A stretch of DNA of 64,000 nucleotides, taken from the NCBI RefSeq assembly GCF_014360585.1, contig NZ_JACIXG010000002.1:1-64000 (forward strand). Direction: 5' to 3'. Shown here one piece after another: positions 26,452 to 35,350 of this stretch. A program made the position numbers and the translations under genes. The stretch comes from Nocardioides sp. (lineage in GTDB: Bacteria > Actinomycetota > Actinomycetes > Propionibacteriales > Nocardioidaceae). The first letter of the stretch is position 1. Each line of letters opens with the position of its first letter. The notes beneath the pieces are model-generated. The model worked only from the letters and a program-made list of their open reading frames with translations. It ran no database searches and was not told the DNA's origin.

Positions 26452-27609
26452 GTGCCAACTCATACGTCCACCCCCGACGGTGCCGCCGACCTCGTTGTCG
26501 TCGGTGCCGGGATCGTCGGCCTCGCGCATGCCGTCGAAGGGCTCGCGCGCGGTCTGAAGGTCCATGTCGTCGAGCGGGACGAGCGCGCCGTCGGCGCCTC
26601 CATCCGCAACTTCGGGCACATCTGCACCACCGTGCAGTCGGGCCAGGCGCTCGCCTACGCCGTCCCGTCCCGGGAGCGCTGGCTCGCCCTCGCCGCCAAG
26701 GCGGGCTTCGGTCTCCGGGAGACGGGGACGCTCGCCCTGGCCCGCTCCGAGGCGGAGATGGCCGTGCTCGAGGAGTTCGCCGCCGCCCGCGGCGCCGAGC
26801 AGGCCCGTGTGCTGAACGCCGCCACCGCCCGCGAGCTGTTCCCGCCGGCAGCCGCCGACGTCCTCGGCGGCGCCCACCTGCCGCTCGACCTCCGGGTGGA
26901 CCCGCGCGAGGCGCTGCCCGCGATCGCCGCCTGGCTCGAGGCCCAAGGCGTCCGGTTCAGCTGGGCGACCCACGTCGGCGCCATCGACCCGGTCGCTGAT
27001 GGGATCGAGGTCCGCACCAGCCGCGGAACGATCCGTTCCGCACGCGTCGTGCATGCCGCCGGCCATGACGTCGACCGGCTCTTCCCGCGGGCGGCCGAGG
27101 AGGCGGGCGTACGCCGCTGCCGCCTGCAGATGCTCGAGGTCGCGCCCCCGGGCGACGTCGAGATCGGGCCGGCGGTGCTGACCGGGCTCTCGATGCTGCG
27201 CTACGGCGGGTTCGCCGAGACCGCGGCCGCGGCCGACGTACGCAGGCAGCTCGAGCAGACCAGCCCGGAGCTCCTCGACGTCGTCATGAACCTCATGCTC
27301 ACCCAGCGTCCCGGCACCGGCGGCCGGCCGGGCTCGATCGTCCTGGGAGACACCCACCACTACGACCGCACGCACCTGCCCTTCGACGACGAGCACGTCG
27401 CCGACCTGGTGCTGCGAGAAGGGGCGCGGCTGCTCGGGGCTCCGCTCACCGTCCGACGTCGCTGGCGAGGGGTCTACGCGGACTCACCGCTCACCGACTT
27501 CCTCATCGAGGAGCCGTTCCCGGGACTCCGGGTCGTCTCAGTGACATCGGGCATCGGCATGACCACCGCACTGGGCCTCGCGCCCGACGTCCTCGACCAG
27601 CTGCTCTGA
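26452..27609 (+). CDS. FAD-dependent oxidoreductase of phosphonate catabolism
   Basis: This 385-residue D-amino-acid-oxidase-like flavoprotein has a dinucleotide fingerprint VVVGAGIVGLAHAVEG (residues 14-29) ending at ERD, and a C-terminal FAD motif VTSGIGMTTALGLAPD. It matches the oxidase type associated with PhnX-like hydrolases (the TIGR03364 group, also studied as PbfC/PbfD-type). The likely reaction is oxidative deamination of 2-aminoethylphosphonate, an N-methyl form, or a 1-hydroxy form to the aldehyde cleaved by the divergent PhnX-like enzyme, replacing transaminase PhnW. The start is GTG; no convincing ribosome site precedes it. It is followed 18 bases later by phnD. Confidence 0.83.
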   Translation: MPTHTSTPDGAADLVVVGAGIVGLAHAVEGLARGLKVHVVERDERAVGASIRNFGHICTTVQSGQALAYAVPSRERWLALAAKAGFGLRETGTLALARSEAEMAVLEEFAAARGAEQARVLNAATARELFPPAAADVLGGAHLPLDLRVDPREALPAIAAWLEAQGVRFSWATHVGAIDPVADGIEVRTSRGTIRSARVVHAAGHDVDRLFPRAAEEAGVRRCRLQMLEVAPPGDVEIGPAVLTGLSMLRYGGFAETAAAADVRRQLEQTSPELLDVVMNLMLTQRPGTGGRPGSIVLGDTHHYDRTHLPFDDEHVADLVLREGARLLGAPLTVRRRWRGVYADSPLTDFLIEEPFPGLRVVSVTSGIGMTTALGLAPDVLDQLL

Positions 27610-27627
27610 CCCACAGGAGAAACCGAC

Positions 27628-28569
27628 ATGTCCACGCTGCGCTCCCTCACCGCGCTCGCCGGCGCCGCCACCCTGAGCCTCGCCCTGGCCGCCTGCGGTG
27701 GCGAGGCGGCCCCTCAGCAGGCCGCCGCCGGCGGCGAGATCGGCCCCGACCAGATCTGCCCCGACGGCACCCTCACCATGGGCGTCGAGCCCTTCGAGGA
27801 CCCCAAGACCCTCATCCCCGTCTACGAGACGCTGGGCAAGGCGCTCGGTGAGGAGCTCGGCTGCGAGGTCGAGGTGCAGATCTCCGACACGTACGTCGCC
27901 GAGATCCTCGCCATGCAGAACGGCAAGCTCGACATCGGCCAGTTCGGTCCGCTGGGCTATGTCTTCGCCCAGAAGCAGGCCGGCGCCACACCGCTGGCGT
28001 CCTTCGCCGGCGAGGACGGCAAGGTCTCCTCCTACACCGGCGGCATCTGGGTGCCGAAGGACTCGCCGATCCAGTCCGTCGACGACCTCGCGGGCAAGAC
28101 GCTGGCGCTCTCCGAGTCCGGCTCCACCTCCGGTGACGCGGTGCCGCGCATGGCTCTCATCGACGCGGGGATCGAGAAGGACGTCAGGGCCGAGTACGCC
28201 GGTGGCCACACCGAGGCCCTCCTGGCCCTGGTCAACGGCAAGGTCGACGCGGCCGAGATCAACAGCCAGACCCTGGTCTCGGCGACGGCCGAGGGCCAGT
28301 TCGACGAGACCGCCTTCCGTCAGATCTGGGAGTCCGAGCCGATCCTGAACGACCCGATCACGGCGGGACCGAACATGACGCCCGAGGTGTCTGCGGCCGT
28401 CCAGGAGGCGCTGCTGAACCTGCCGGCCGAGACGGTCGCGGAGATCGGTGAGTACCTCGACTTCACCCCGCCGGCCGGCAAGCCGGCGATGGTCGCGGTG
28501 ACCGAGGAGGACTACCAGCCCGTCGCGGACCTCGCCGAGGCCCTCGACCTGACCACGGACGATCTGTGA
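27628..28569 (+). CDS. phnD: Phosphonate ABC transporter substrate-binding lipoprotein
   Basis: This 313-residue lipoprotein has a signal with lipobox LAAC (lipidated Cys23), then the PhnD fold: LTMGVEPFEDPKTLIPVYE at the start of lobe 1, LDIGQFGPLGYVFA, and SGSTSGDAVPRMALI for phosphonate-head binding. It captures phosphonates or phosphate outside the membrane and delivers them to PhnE. AGGAG lies 10 bases before the ATG. It is the first transporter gene of phnDCE and belongs to the FAD oxidoreductase transcript; its stop overlaps the GTG of phnC. Confidence 0.9.
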   Translation: MSTLRSLTALAGAATLSLALAACGGEAAPQQAAAGGEIGPDQICPDGTLTMGVEPFEDPKTLIPVYETLGKALGEELGCEVEVQISDTYVAEILAMQNGKLDIGQFGPLGYVFAQKQAGATPLASFAGEDGKVSSYTGGIWVPKDSPIQSVDDLAGKTLALSESGSTSGDAVPRMALIDAGIEKDVRAEYAGGHTEALLALVNGKVDAAEINSQTLVSATAEGQFDETAFRQIWESEPILNDPITAGPNMTPEVSAAVQEALLNLPAETVAEIGEYLDFTPPAGKPAMVAVTEEDYQPVADLAEALDLTTDDL

Positions 28570-29354
28570 GCGAGCACGCGGCCACACTGAGTATCGAGGG
28601 CCTGAGGAAGGCGTTCGGGGAGAAGACGGTCCTCGACGGCCTCTCCTTCCAGGTCGCCTCCGGGGAGGTGGTCAGCCTCCTCGGGGCCAACGGCTCGGGC
28701 AAGTCCACCTCGTTGCGCTGCGTGGTGGGTCTGGAGCGCCCCGACGCCGGCACGATCACCGTCGGCGGGGTCACCGCCAAGCCCGGCGAGGCGGTGCCGG
28801 AGGTGGCGATGGTCTTCCAGAAGATCCATCTGGTGCCCCGCCGCAGCGTGCTCGACAACGTCTGCGCGGGCGCCCTGGGCCGGCTCGGCCTGAGCCGGTC
28901 CTGGTCGGTGCTGGCCTTCCCGCGCGAGGTGCAGGCCGAGGCGATGGCCTGCCTGGACCGGGTCGGCCTCGCCGACCGGGCCCGGGAGAAGGCCGGTCGC
29001 CTCTCCGGTGGCCAGCAGCAGCGAGTCGCGGTCGCCCGGGCACTGTGCCAGCGCGCCAAGGTGCTGCTCGCAGACGAGCCGGTCTCGGCGCTCGACCCGG
29101 CCGCCTCCGAGCAGGTCATGAACCTCCTCCGGTCGCTGGCCGACGACGACGGCCTCGCCGTGGCCGCGGTGTTGCATCAGCCCGACCTGGCGCGCCGCTT
29201 CTCCGACCGGATCCTCGGGCTGGCCGGCGGCCGGCTCGTCTTCGACAGCAGCGCCGAGGTCACCGACGAGGCCGTCGCCGACCTCTATCGGCCAGCCCTC
29301 GAGGCCGCTGCCTCGATGGCCTCCACGGGCACCGCGACGAAGGAGTTCGCATGA
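28566..29354 (+). CDS. phnC: Phosphonate ABC transporter ATP-binding protein
   Basis: This 262-residue ATPase subunit has Walker A GANGSGKST (about residues 39-47), the Q-loop in MVFQKIHLVPRRSVLDNVCAGALGR, a segment typical of PhnC, signature LSGGQQQR, and Walker B LLADEPVSALDP with a later H-loop. It energises uptake through PhnE. The GTG overlaps the phnD stop, and its own stop overlaps the phnE ATG, so translation is coupled along the operon. Confidence 0.92.
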   Translation: MSEHAATLSIEGLRKAFGEKTVLDGLSFQVASGEVVSLLGANGSGKSTSLRCVVGLERPDAGTITVGGVTAKPGEAVPEVAMVFQKIHLVPRRSVLDNVCAGALGRLGLSRSWSVLAFPREVQAEAMACLDRVGLADRAREKAGRLSGGQQQRVAVARALCQRAKVLLADEPVSALDPAASEQVMNLLRSLADDDGLAVAAVLHQPDLARRFSDRILGLAGGRLVFDSSAEVTDEAVADLYRPALEAAASMASTGTATKEFA

Positions 29355-30226
29355 GCGGCCTGACCACCGCCCCGAGGCCTCGCCTCGACATCCCGCCGCG
29401 CTTCCGTCCGTCCGGCGTCGCCGCCGCGGCGCTCATCACGGTCGCCCTGGTCCTGGTGCACTGGTACGCCGCGGTGCAGACCAACACCTCGCCCAAGGAG
29501 CTGCTCGAGGGCTGGCGGGGGCTGTGGAGCTTCCTGTTCGGCGTCGACCGCACCTACCCGAACGGCAAGACCATCCATCAGGACGGTGCCTTCCCGCTCG
29601 ACCTGCGCTGGGCCGAGACGATCCGGCCAGGACTGGAGTACTGCCTGCTGACGATCTGGATCGGCCTGCTCGGGACGACCCTCTCGATCCCGGTGGCGCT
29701 CTTCTTCGCGGTCATCTCGTCGCGGACGACCAACCGGTTCGTGCCGCTGTGGTTCCTGGGACGCGGGGTGATGTCGGTGCTGCGCGCCGTCCCCGAGACC
29801 GTGTACGCGCTGATGTTCATCGCCGCGGTCGGCTTCGGTGCCTTCCCGGGTGTGATCGCGCTGGCGATCCACAACGTCGCGGTCATGGGCAAGCTGTGGT
29901 CCGAGGCGATGGACGAGGTCGACCAGGGGCCCGTCGAGGCGCTCCGCGTCGCCGGGGCCTCGCCCACACAGTCGGCCGCGCACGCTGTGCTGCCCGCGGT
30001 GATGCCGTCGCTGCTAGGTCTGCTCCTCTATCGGTTCGACACCAACGTACGCAGCTCGGTGATCCTCGGCACGGTCGGCGCCGGCGGCATCGGCTTCTTC
30101 ATCAAGACCGAGGTCGACAGCTTCCACTTCGACACGATGATGACCTACGTCTGCATGGTGATCGTCCTGATCATCGTCATCGACCTGTTCAGCGCCTGGC
30201 TGCGCCGGAAGGTCGGCACGGTCTGA
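29351..30226 (+). CDS. phnE: Phosphonate ABC transporter permease
   Basis: This 291-residue inner-membrane protein has about six helices. The cytoplasmic EAA loop reads VEALRVAGASPTQSAAHAVLP (about residues 196-216), the coupling site for PhnC. The long stretch between helices 1 and 2 (residues 45-85) is typical of PhnE. It is the last gene of the operon; three short repeats of a GGTCTGAC unit begin at its stop codon. A single permease implies a homodimer. Confidence 0.92.
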   Translation: MSGLTTAPRPRLDIPPRFRPSGVAAAALITVALVLVHWYAAVQTNTSPKELLEGWRGLWSFLFGVDRTYPNGKTIHQDGAFPLDLRWAETIRPGLEYCLLTIWIGLLGTTLSIPVALFFAVISSRTTNRFVPLWFLGRGVMSVLRAVPETVYALMFIAAVGFGAFPGVIALAIHNVAVMGKLWSEAMDEVDQGPVEALRVAGASPTQSAAHAVLPAVMPSLLGLLLYRFDTNVRSSVILGTVGAGGIGFFIKTEVDSFHFDTMMTYVCMVIVLIIVIDLFSAWLRRKVGTV

Positions 30227-30254
30227 CGGGCACGGTCTGACAGCGCGGTCTGAC
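30215..30254. repeat. Triple short tandem repeat at the phnE stop
   Basis: Three near-copies of GGCACGGTCTGAC follow each other with periods of 13-14 bases; the first contains the phnE stop codon and each copy contains TGA. This looks like slippage duplication of a gene end and gives redundant stops in different frames. Confidence 0.55.
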
Positions 30255-30274
30255 GGCACCGCCGGCGGAGGAAC

Positions 30275-30280
30275 TAGGCT
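30275..30280 (+). promoter_or_regulatory. -10 element TAGGCT, leaderless
   Basis: TAGGCT ends 8 bases before ATG 30289 of the Nudix gene; no ribosome site is present. Confidence 0.45.
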
Positions 30281-30288
30281 CGCGCCCC

Positions 30289-30741
30289 ATGACCGAGTTC
30301 GCCGCTGTGATCCTTGTCGACCGTCGTGGCTGGGTGCTGCTCCAGGAGCGTGACGAGCGCCCCCGCATCGCGCCGGAGAAGTGGTCCTTCTGCGGCGGCC
30401 ACCTCGAGCCCGGTGAGGATCCGCTGGCCGGCGCCGCGCGTGAGCTCGAGGAGGAGACCGAGATCCGGGTGAGCCCCGCCGACCTGCACCTGGTCGCCGT
30501 CCACGACGTCCACCATCCCGAGACGGGGACCGACGACAAGCTTCATCTGTACGCCGCCGGAGTCGACCTCACCGACGCCGACGTCGTGTGCCACGAGGGC
30601 CGGCAGATCGTCTTCGTCGACCCGGCGAAGGCACCTGACCTGGACCTCAGCGACTCGGCTCGGATCGGGCTCGGGCAGTTCCTCGGATCGCGCCAGCACC
30701 TGGCCCTATCCGGGTCGGCGAGCCTCAGGATGGAGACGTAG
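30289..30741 (+). CDS. Nudix hydrolase
   Basis: This 150-residue enzyme carries the Nudix box: [20 protein letters not shown] followed by ETEI, matching GX5EX7REUXEEXGU except for Thr at the penultimate Gly position. It would hydrolyse a nucleoside diphosphate linked to another moiety, such as an oxidised nucleotide or a sugar nucleotide. No feature fixes the substrate. It directly precedes dxs, whose -10 box overlaps this gene's stop codon, so the two are probably separate transcripts. Confidence 0.87.
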   Translation: MTEFAAVILVDRRGWVLLQERDERPRIAPEKWSFCGGHLEPGEDPLAGAARELEEETEIRVSPADLHLVAVHDVHHPETGTDDKLHLYAAGVDLTDADVVCHEGRQIVFVDPAKAPDLDLSDSARIGLGQFLGSRQHLALSGSASLRMET

Positions 30742-30744
30742 AAT
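30739..30744 (+). promoter_or_regulatory. dxs: -10 element TAGAAT for a leaderless dxs transcript
   Basis: TAGAAT starts at the stop codon of the Nudix gene and ends 8 bases before the dxs ATG. The spacing fits a leaderless start. Confidence 0.5.
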
Positions 30745-30752
30745 CCCCTCTT

Positions 30753-32678
30753 ATGGGTCTCCTCGAACGCATCGCCGCGCCGCAGGATCTTCGTGATCTC
30801 TCCGACGACCAGCTCGAGCTCCTCGCGAGCGAGATCCGGGACGTGATGATCCGGACGGTGGCCACCAACACCGGCCATCTGGGGCCGAACCTCGGTGTGG
30901 TCGAGCTGACGCTGGCCATGCACCGGGTCTTCGACAGCCCGAGCGACAAGATCGTCTTCGACACCGGCCATCAGTCCTACGTGCACAAGCTCGTCACCGG
31001 ACGGGCCGGCGACTTCTGCACGCTGCGCCGCGAGGGCGGGATGAGCGGCTACCCGAGCCAGTCGGAGTCGGACCACGACGTGGTCGAGAACTCCCACGCC
31101 TCCACCTCGCTCTCCTACGCCGACGGGCTGGCCAAGGCCTACACGATCCGCGGCGAGGACCGCCACGTGGTCGCCGTGATCGGCGACGGCGCGCTGACCG
31201 GCGGGATGGCCTGGGAGGCGCTCAACAACATCGCGATCCAGCACGACTCCAAGCTGGTCATCGTGGTCAACGACAACGGCCGCTCCTACACCCCGACCAT
31301 CGGTGGCCTGGCCACGGCGCTGACCTCGCTGCGTACGAACCCGCGCTACGAGCTCGTCCTCGACATGGTCAAGCGCCGCCTCAACGCGGTGCCCGGGATC
31401 GGCGCGATGGCCTACGACGCGCTCCACGCGGTCAAGAAGGGGCTCAAGGACGCGGTCGCGCCTCAGGGCCTCTTCGAGGACCTCGGGCTGAAGTACGTCG
31501 GGCCCGTCGACGGCCACGACCGGCACGCTCTGGAGCAGGCCCTGACGAGCGCCAAGAAGTTCGGTGGCCCGGTGATCGTGCACGCGATCACCCGTAAGGG
31601 CTACGGCTACGACCCGGCCGAGCGCCACGAGGCCGACCAGTTCCACTCGCCGGGTCCGTTCGACGTCCAGACCGGCGCCGAGAAGCCGAAGGGCCGGATC
31701 TGGACCGACCACTTCTCCGACGCGATGGTGCGGCTGGGGGAGAGCCGCCAGGACATCGTCGCGATCACCGCGGCGATGATGCACCCGGTCGGCCTCGACG
31801 GGTTCCAGGCGCGGTTCCCGAAGCGCACCTTCGACGTCGGGATCGCCGAGCAGCATGCCGCCACCTCGGCCGCCGGTCTCGCGATGGGGGGCCTGCACCC
31901 GGTCTTCGCGGTCTACGCCACCTTCCTCAACCGTGCCTTCGACCAGGTCCTGATGGACTGCGCCCTGCACCGCGCCGGAGTGACGTTCGTCCTCGACCGG
32001 TCCGGGGTGACCGGTGACGACGGCGCCTCCCACAACGGCATGTGGGACATGTCGCTCCTCCAGATCGTGCCCGGGCTGCGCCTGGCCGCGCCCCGCGACA
32101 TCACCCGACTGAACGAGCTGCTCGACGAGGCGGTCGACGTCGATGACGCGCCCACCGTCGTACGTTTCCCGAAGGGTCCGCCGCCCGAGGACATCCCCAC
32201 GATCGCCAAGCTCGGCGGCGCCGACGTGCTGGTCCGCAACGGGACCAAGGATGTCCTGGTCCTCGGTGTCGGCTCGATGGCCGAGGTCGCCATGGGTGTC
32301 GCGGAGCGGCTCACCGCGCAGGGCATCGGCGTCACCGTCGTCGACCCGCGCTGGGTGAAGCCGGTCGACCCGGCTCTCGTCGAGGCGGCCGCCGACCACA
32401 GGCTCGTCGTCACCATCGAGGACAACGGCGTCGCCGGCGGCGTGGGCGCCTCGTTCCTGCAGACCCTGACCGCAGCCGGCGTACGCACGCCGGTGAAGAT
32501 CCACGGGATCCCGCAGGAGTTCCTCGACCACGCCAAGCGTCCCAAGATCCTGGAGGCGATCGGCCTGACTCCGCAGGCGATCACCCTGGACACCATCTCG
32601 GTGCTCGAGGGCTTCCTCCGTGGCGACACCGTTCCTCCTCTGGACGAGGGGCGCCTCTCGCACCAGGAGCAGCTCTGA
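30753..32678 (+). CDS. dxs: 1-deoxy-D-xylulose-5-phosphate synthase
   Basis: This 641-residue thiamine-diphosphate enzyme makes DXP from pyruvate and glyceraldehyde-3-phosphate, the first committed step of the MEP isoprenoid pathway. The domains are complete: the N-terminal ThDP part with [16 protein letters not shown], the central pyrimidine-binding domain with [20 protein letters not shown], and the C-terminal transketolase domain. The His in [12 protein letters not shown] near residue 74 is conserved. Length is normal. Its last bases (CTGA) overlap a possible CTG start of the CdaR-type regulator. Confidence 0.96.
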   Translation: MGLLERIAAPQDLRDLSDDQLELLASEIRDVMIRTVATNTGHLGPNLGVVELTLAMHRVFDSPSDKIVFDTGHQSYVHKLVTGRAGDFCTLRREGGMSGYPSQSESDHDVVENSHASTSLSYADGLAKAYTIRGEDRHVVAVIGDGALTGGMAWEALNNIAIQHDSKLVIVVNDNGRSYTPTIGGLATALTSLRTNPRYELVLDMVKRRLNAVPGIGAMAYDALHAVKKGLKDAVAPQGLFEDLGLKYVGPVDGHDRHALEQALTSAKKFGGPVIVHAITRKGYGYDPAERHEADQFHSPGPFDVQTGAEKPKGRIWTDHFSDAMVRLGESRQDIVAITAAMMHPVGLDGFQARFPKRTFDVGIAEQHAATSAAGLAMGGLHPVFAVYATFLNRAFDQVLMDCALHRAGVTFVLDRSGVTGDDGASHNGMWDMSLLQIVPGLRLAAPRDITRLNELLDEAVDVDDAPTVVRFPKGPPPEDIPTIAKLGGADVLVRNGTKDVLVLGVGSMAEVAMGVAERLTAQGIGVTVVDPRWVKPVDPALVEAAADHRLVVTIEDNGVAGGVGASFLQTLTAAGVRTPVKIHGIPQEFLDHAKRPKILEAIGLTPQAITLDTISVLEGFLRGDTVPPLDEGRLSHQEQL

Positions 32679-32740
32679 CCGGTGCGGTCGGCACCGCTCA
32701 CCTGACCGCGGAGCTGGCGCATCAGGTCGTCGAACGGACC

Positions 32741-33799
32741 ATGGGCGTCATCGGTCACAACGTGAACGTGATGGACGCGGCCGGAGTGATCCTCGCCTCG
32801 GGCCAGGACGACCGGATCGGCACCGTGCACGAAGGGGCCCTGCTGGCGGCGCAGCAGGACCGGGTGGTGGAGATCGCGCACTCCGACGCGCTCGCGCTGC
32901 GTGGCGTCCAGCCCGGCATCAACCTGCCGCTACGGTGCCACGGCCGGCTGGTCGGGGTCGTCGGCATCACCGGTGACCCGGGGCAGGTGCGCGTGCTCGG
33001 CGACCTCATCCGGGTGACGGCGGAGCTGATGGTGGACCAGGCCCAGGTGGCCGAGTCCCGGCAGTGGCGCTACCGGGAGCGGGAGGAGTTCGTCGGCCAC
33101 GCCGCCGCCGGACGGCTCGCTCCGCGTGAGCTCGCCGAATGGGCGGCCGGGCTGGGCATCGACCTCGAGGTGCCGCGACGTGCGACCGTGGTCGCACCGG
33201 CGTCCCGCACCCAGGAGCACACCGAGGCCCTGCGGGGGTTCCAGCGGGACGTGCTGCAGGTACGCGGTGTCCTGGTCGGACGGGTGGAGCCGCAGGAGCT
33301 CGTCGTCTTCAGCCCCGCCGGGCGCTCCCCGGGCCCCAACGAGGATGTCAGCGCGCTGCTGCACGCTTCCGAAGGTCGTCTCCGGCATGCCACCGGGCGA
33401 GCCTTCGCCGGGCCCAGCACCTTCGAGCATGCGTACCTCACCGCCAGCGACACGCTGGCGGTCACCGGTCTCGTCGGCACGGTCGGCGGGTACGACTTCG
33501 ACGACGTTCCGCTGCTCGCCCTGGTCAGGGGCATGGGCGAGGGCTGGCGAGGTGACCTGCTCGCGGAGCCGTGGCAGCGGCTGGTCGCGGCGGACCGCTC
33601 CGGCGAGCTCGTGGCCACCTTCAGCGCCTACATCCAGCACCATGCCAGCGCGACGGCGGCGGCCGGGGCCCTGCACGTCCATCGCAACACCGTCCGATAC
33701 CGCCTCGCCCGGATCGGCGAGATCACCGGGCTGCGGATGGACCACCTGCCGGACGTGCTGATCCTCTATCTCGGTCCGGTGCTCGGCTCGGAGGGGTAG
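32741..33799 (+). CDS. cdaR: CdaR-type sugar-diacid regulator
   Basis: This protein of at least 352 residues has an N-terminal diacid-recognition domain (GVIGHNVNVMDAAGVILAS, DRIGTVHEGALLA), a GGDEF-like middle and a C-terminal HTH_30 domain with SATAAAGALHVHRNTVRYRL. ATG 32741 is the first canonical start, but the frame is open upstream and encodes LTAELAHQVVERT, the first helix of the family domain. The true start is thus probably upstream: a CTG at 32675 lies 5 bases after AGGAG and overlaps the dxs stop as CTGA. It likely activates the following gntP-type permease and glycerate kinase genes in response to a sugar acid. Confidence 0.85.
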   Translation: MGVIGHNVNVMDAAGVILASGQDDRIGTVHEGALLAAQQDRVVEIAHSDALALRGVQPGINLPLRCHGRLVGVVGITGDPGQVRVLGDLIRVTAELMVDQAQVAESRQWRYREREEFVGHAAAGRLAPRELAEWAAGLGIDLEVPRRATVVAPASRTQEHTEALRGFQRDVLQVRGVLVGRVEPQELVVFSPAGRSPGPNEDVSALLHASEGRLRHATGRAFAGPSTFEHAYLTASDTLAVTGLVGTVGGYDFDDVPLLALVRGMGEGWRGDLLAEPWQRLVAADRSGELVATFSAYIQHHASATAAAGALHVHRNTVRYRLARIGEITGLRMDHLPDVLILYLGPVLGSEG

Positions 33800-33810
33800 C
33801 CCGGCGCGGT

Positions 33811-33826
33811 TTGTGCAGATGCACAA
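33811..33826. promoter_or_regulatory. Perfect palindrome, candidate CdaR operator
   Basis: TTGTGCAGATGCACAA consists of exact 7-base inverse arms around GA (the GA spacer breaks strict symmetry). It lies 148 bases before the permease start and just after the regulator gene, a natural place for CdaR binding. Confidence 0.55.
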
Positions 33827-33973
33827 GATCCGGGCCGCAGGCCTTGGCCATCTGCCTGTGGACGCCGTCACATCGCGACGCCGATGCTGTGCAGCGTATG
33901 CCTGACGCGTGCCTGGCGCGCGGGCACCATCTTGCCCGACCGGCGCGACCCGGTACGACGACGAAGGACTTCC

Positions 33974-35347
33974 ATGGCCGACCTGCTGATTCTGATCGCC
34001 CTGGTGATCGGGCTGATCCTGCTCACCGCGTGGGCACGGGTGCATCCGTTCCTGGCGCTCCTGCTGACCGCGTTGGTCGGCGGCCTGGCCTTCGGGCTGC
34101 CGCCGCTGACCGACGGTGACACCCCGGGCGTGGTCGCGATCGCCACCGGCGGTTTCGGCAGCACGCTCGGCGGCATCGGGATCGTCATCATCCTCGGCAC
34201 GATCATCGGCGTCTTCCTCGACCGGTCCGGCGCGGCGATCACGATGGCCGACGCCATCGTGAAGGTGCTCGGCCGACGGTTCCCGACGCTGACGATGAGC
34301 ATCATCGGGTACGTCGTGTCGATCCCGGTCTTCTGCGACTCCGCCTACGTCATCCTCAACTCGCTCAAGGAGTCGATGGCCGCCCGCACCCGCACCAGCC
34401 CGGTCGCGATGTCCGTCGCCCTGGCCACCGGCCTCTACGCCACCCACACCCTCGTCCCGCCCACCCCTGGCCCGATCGCCGCGGCCGGCAACCTGGGCCT
34501 CGACGCGCAGCTGGGCCTGGTGATGGCCCTGGGTCTCGTGGTCGGGCTCGTCTCCGCTGCGGCCGGGGCGCTGTGGGCGATGCGGTTCCGCGACGTCCAG
34601 CCCGACGGTGTCTCGGATGCCGAGGTCGACCGCCGGATCGCCGAGTTCGAGAAGCTCGCCGACACCGTCCAGCGTCCGGGCACCGCCATGGCGTTCGCCC
34701 CGATCGTGGTCCCGATCCTGCTGATCATGCTCGGCTCGGCGATGTCGCTCCCGTTCCTCCCCGGCACCGAGACCGTGGCCGCTGACGTGCTGCGCTTCGC
34801 CGGCCAGCCCGTCATCGCGCTGCTGATCGGCCTGGCGATCGCGATCGCGGGCCTCCGCCCGACCAACCACGAGAAGACCGTGACCGACCGGGTCGGGGAA
34901 GGCATCGTCGACGCCGCGCCGATCCTCCTCATCACGGGCGCCGGAGGCGCGTTCGGTGCCGTCATCCAGGCGACCGACATCGGCACCTACCTCGGCACCG
35001 AGCTGTCGGCGCTGGGCATCGGGATCATGGTGCCGTCCCTGATCGCGGCCGCACTGAAGACGGCGCAGGGCTCCTCGACGGTGTCGATGGTGACCACCTC
35101 CGCCCTGGTCGCGCCGCTGGTGGCCGACCTGGGGCTCGGCAGCGACCTCGGACGTACGCTGGTCGTGCTCGCGATCGGGCTGGGGGCGATGACGGTCTCG
35201 CACGCCAACGACAGCTACTTCTGGGTGGTCAGCCAGTTCAGCCGGATGAGCGTGCCGCAGGCCTACCGCGCCCAGACGATGGCGACCCTGGTCCAGGGCA
35301 TCGCCGGTATGCTCGTCGTCCTTCCGCTCTCCCTGCTGATCGTCTGA
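33974..35347 (+). CDS. GntP-family gluconate/glycerate permease
   Basis: This 457-residue permease has 12-14 membrane segments with the GntP family pattern: an N-terminal WARVHPFLALLLTALVGGLAFG, PVFCDSAYVILNSL, and TLVPPTPGPIAAAGNLG in the middle. Later, ALKTAQGSSTVSMVTTSAL and HANDSYFWVVSQFS are highly typical. It imports gluconate or related sugar acids with protons. Followed 3 bases after its stop by glycerate kinase and preceded by a CdaR regulator, it most likely imports D-glycerate or a sugar acid giving glycerate. Confidence 0.9.
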   Translation: MADLLILIALVIGLILLTAWARVHPFLALLLTALVGGLAFGLPPLTDGDTPGVVAIATGGFGSTLGGIGIVIILGTIIGVFLDRSGAAITMADAIVKVLGRRFPTLTMSIIGYVVSIPVFCDSAYVILNSLKESMAARTRTSPVAMSVALATGLYATHTLVPPTPGPIAAAGNLGLDAQLGLVMALGLVVGLVSAAAGALWAMRFRDVQPDGVSDAEVDRRIAEFEKLADTVQRPGTAMAFAPIVVPILLIMLGSAMSLPFLPGTETVAADVLRFAGQPVIALLIGLAIAIAGLRPTNHEKTVTDRVGEGIVDAAPILLITGAGGAFGAVIQATDIGTYLGTELSALGIGIMVPSLIAAALKTAQGSSTVSMVTTSALVAPLVADLGLGSDLGRTLVVLAIGLGAMTVSHANDSYFWVVSQFSRMSVPQAYRAQTMATLVQGIAGMLVVLPLSLLIV

Positions 35348-35350
35348 GCC

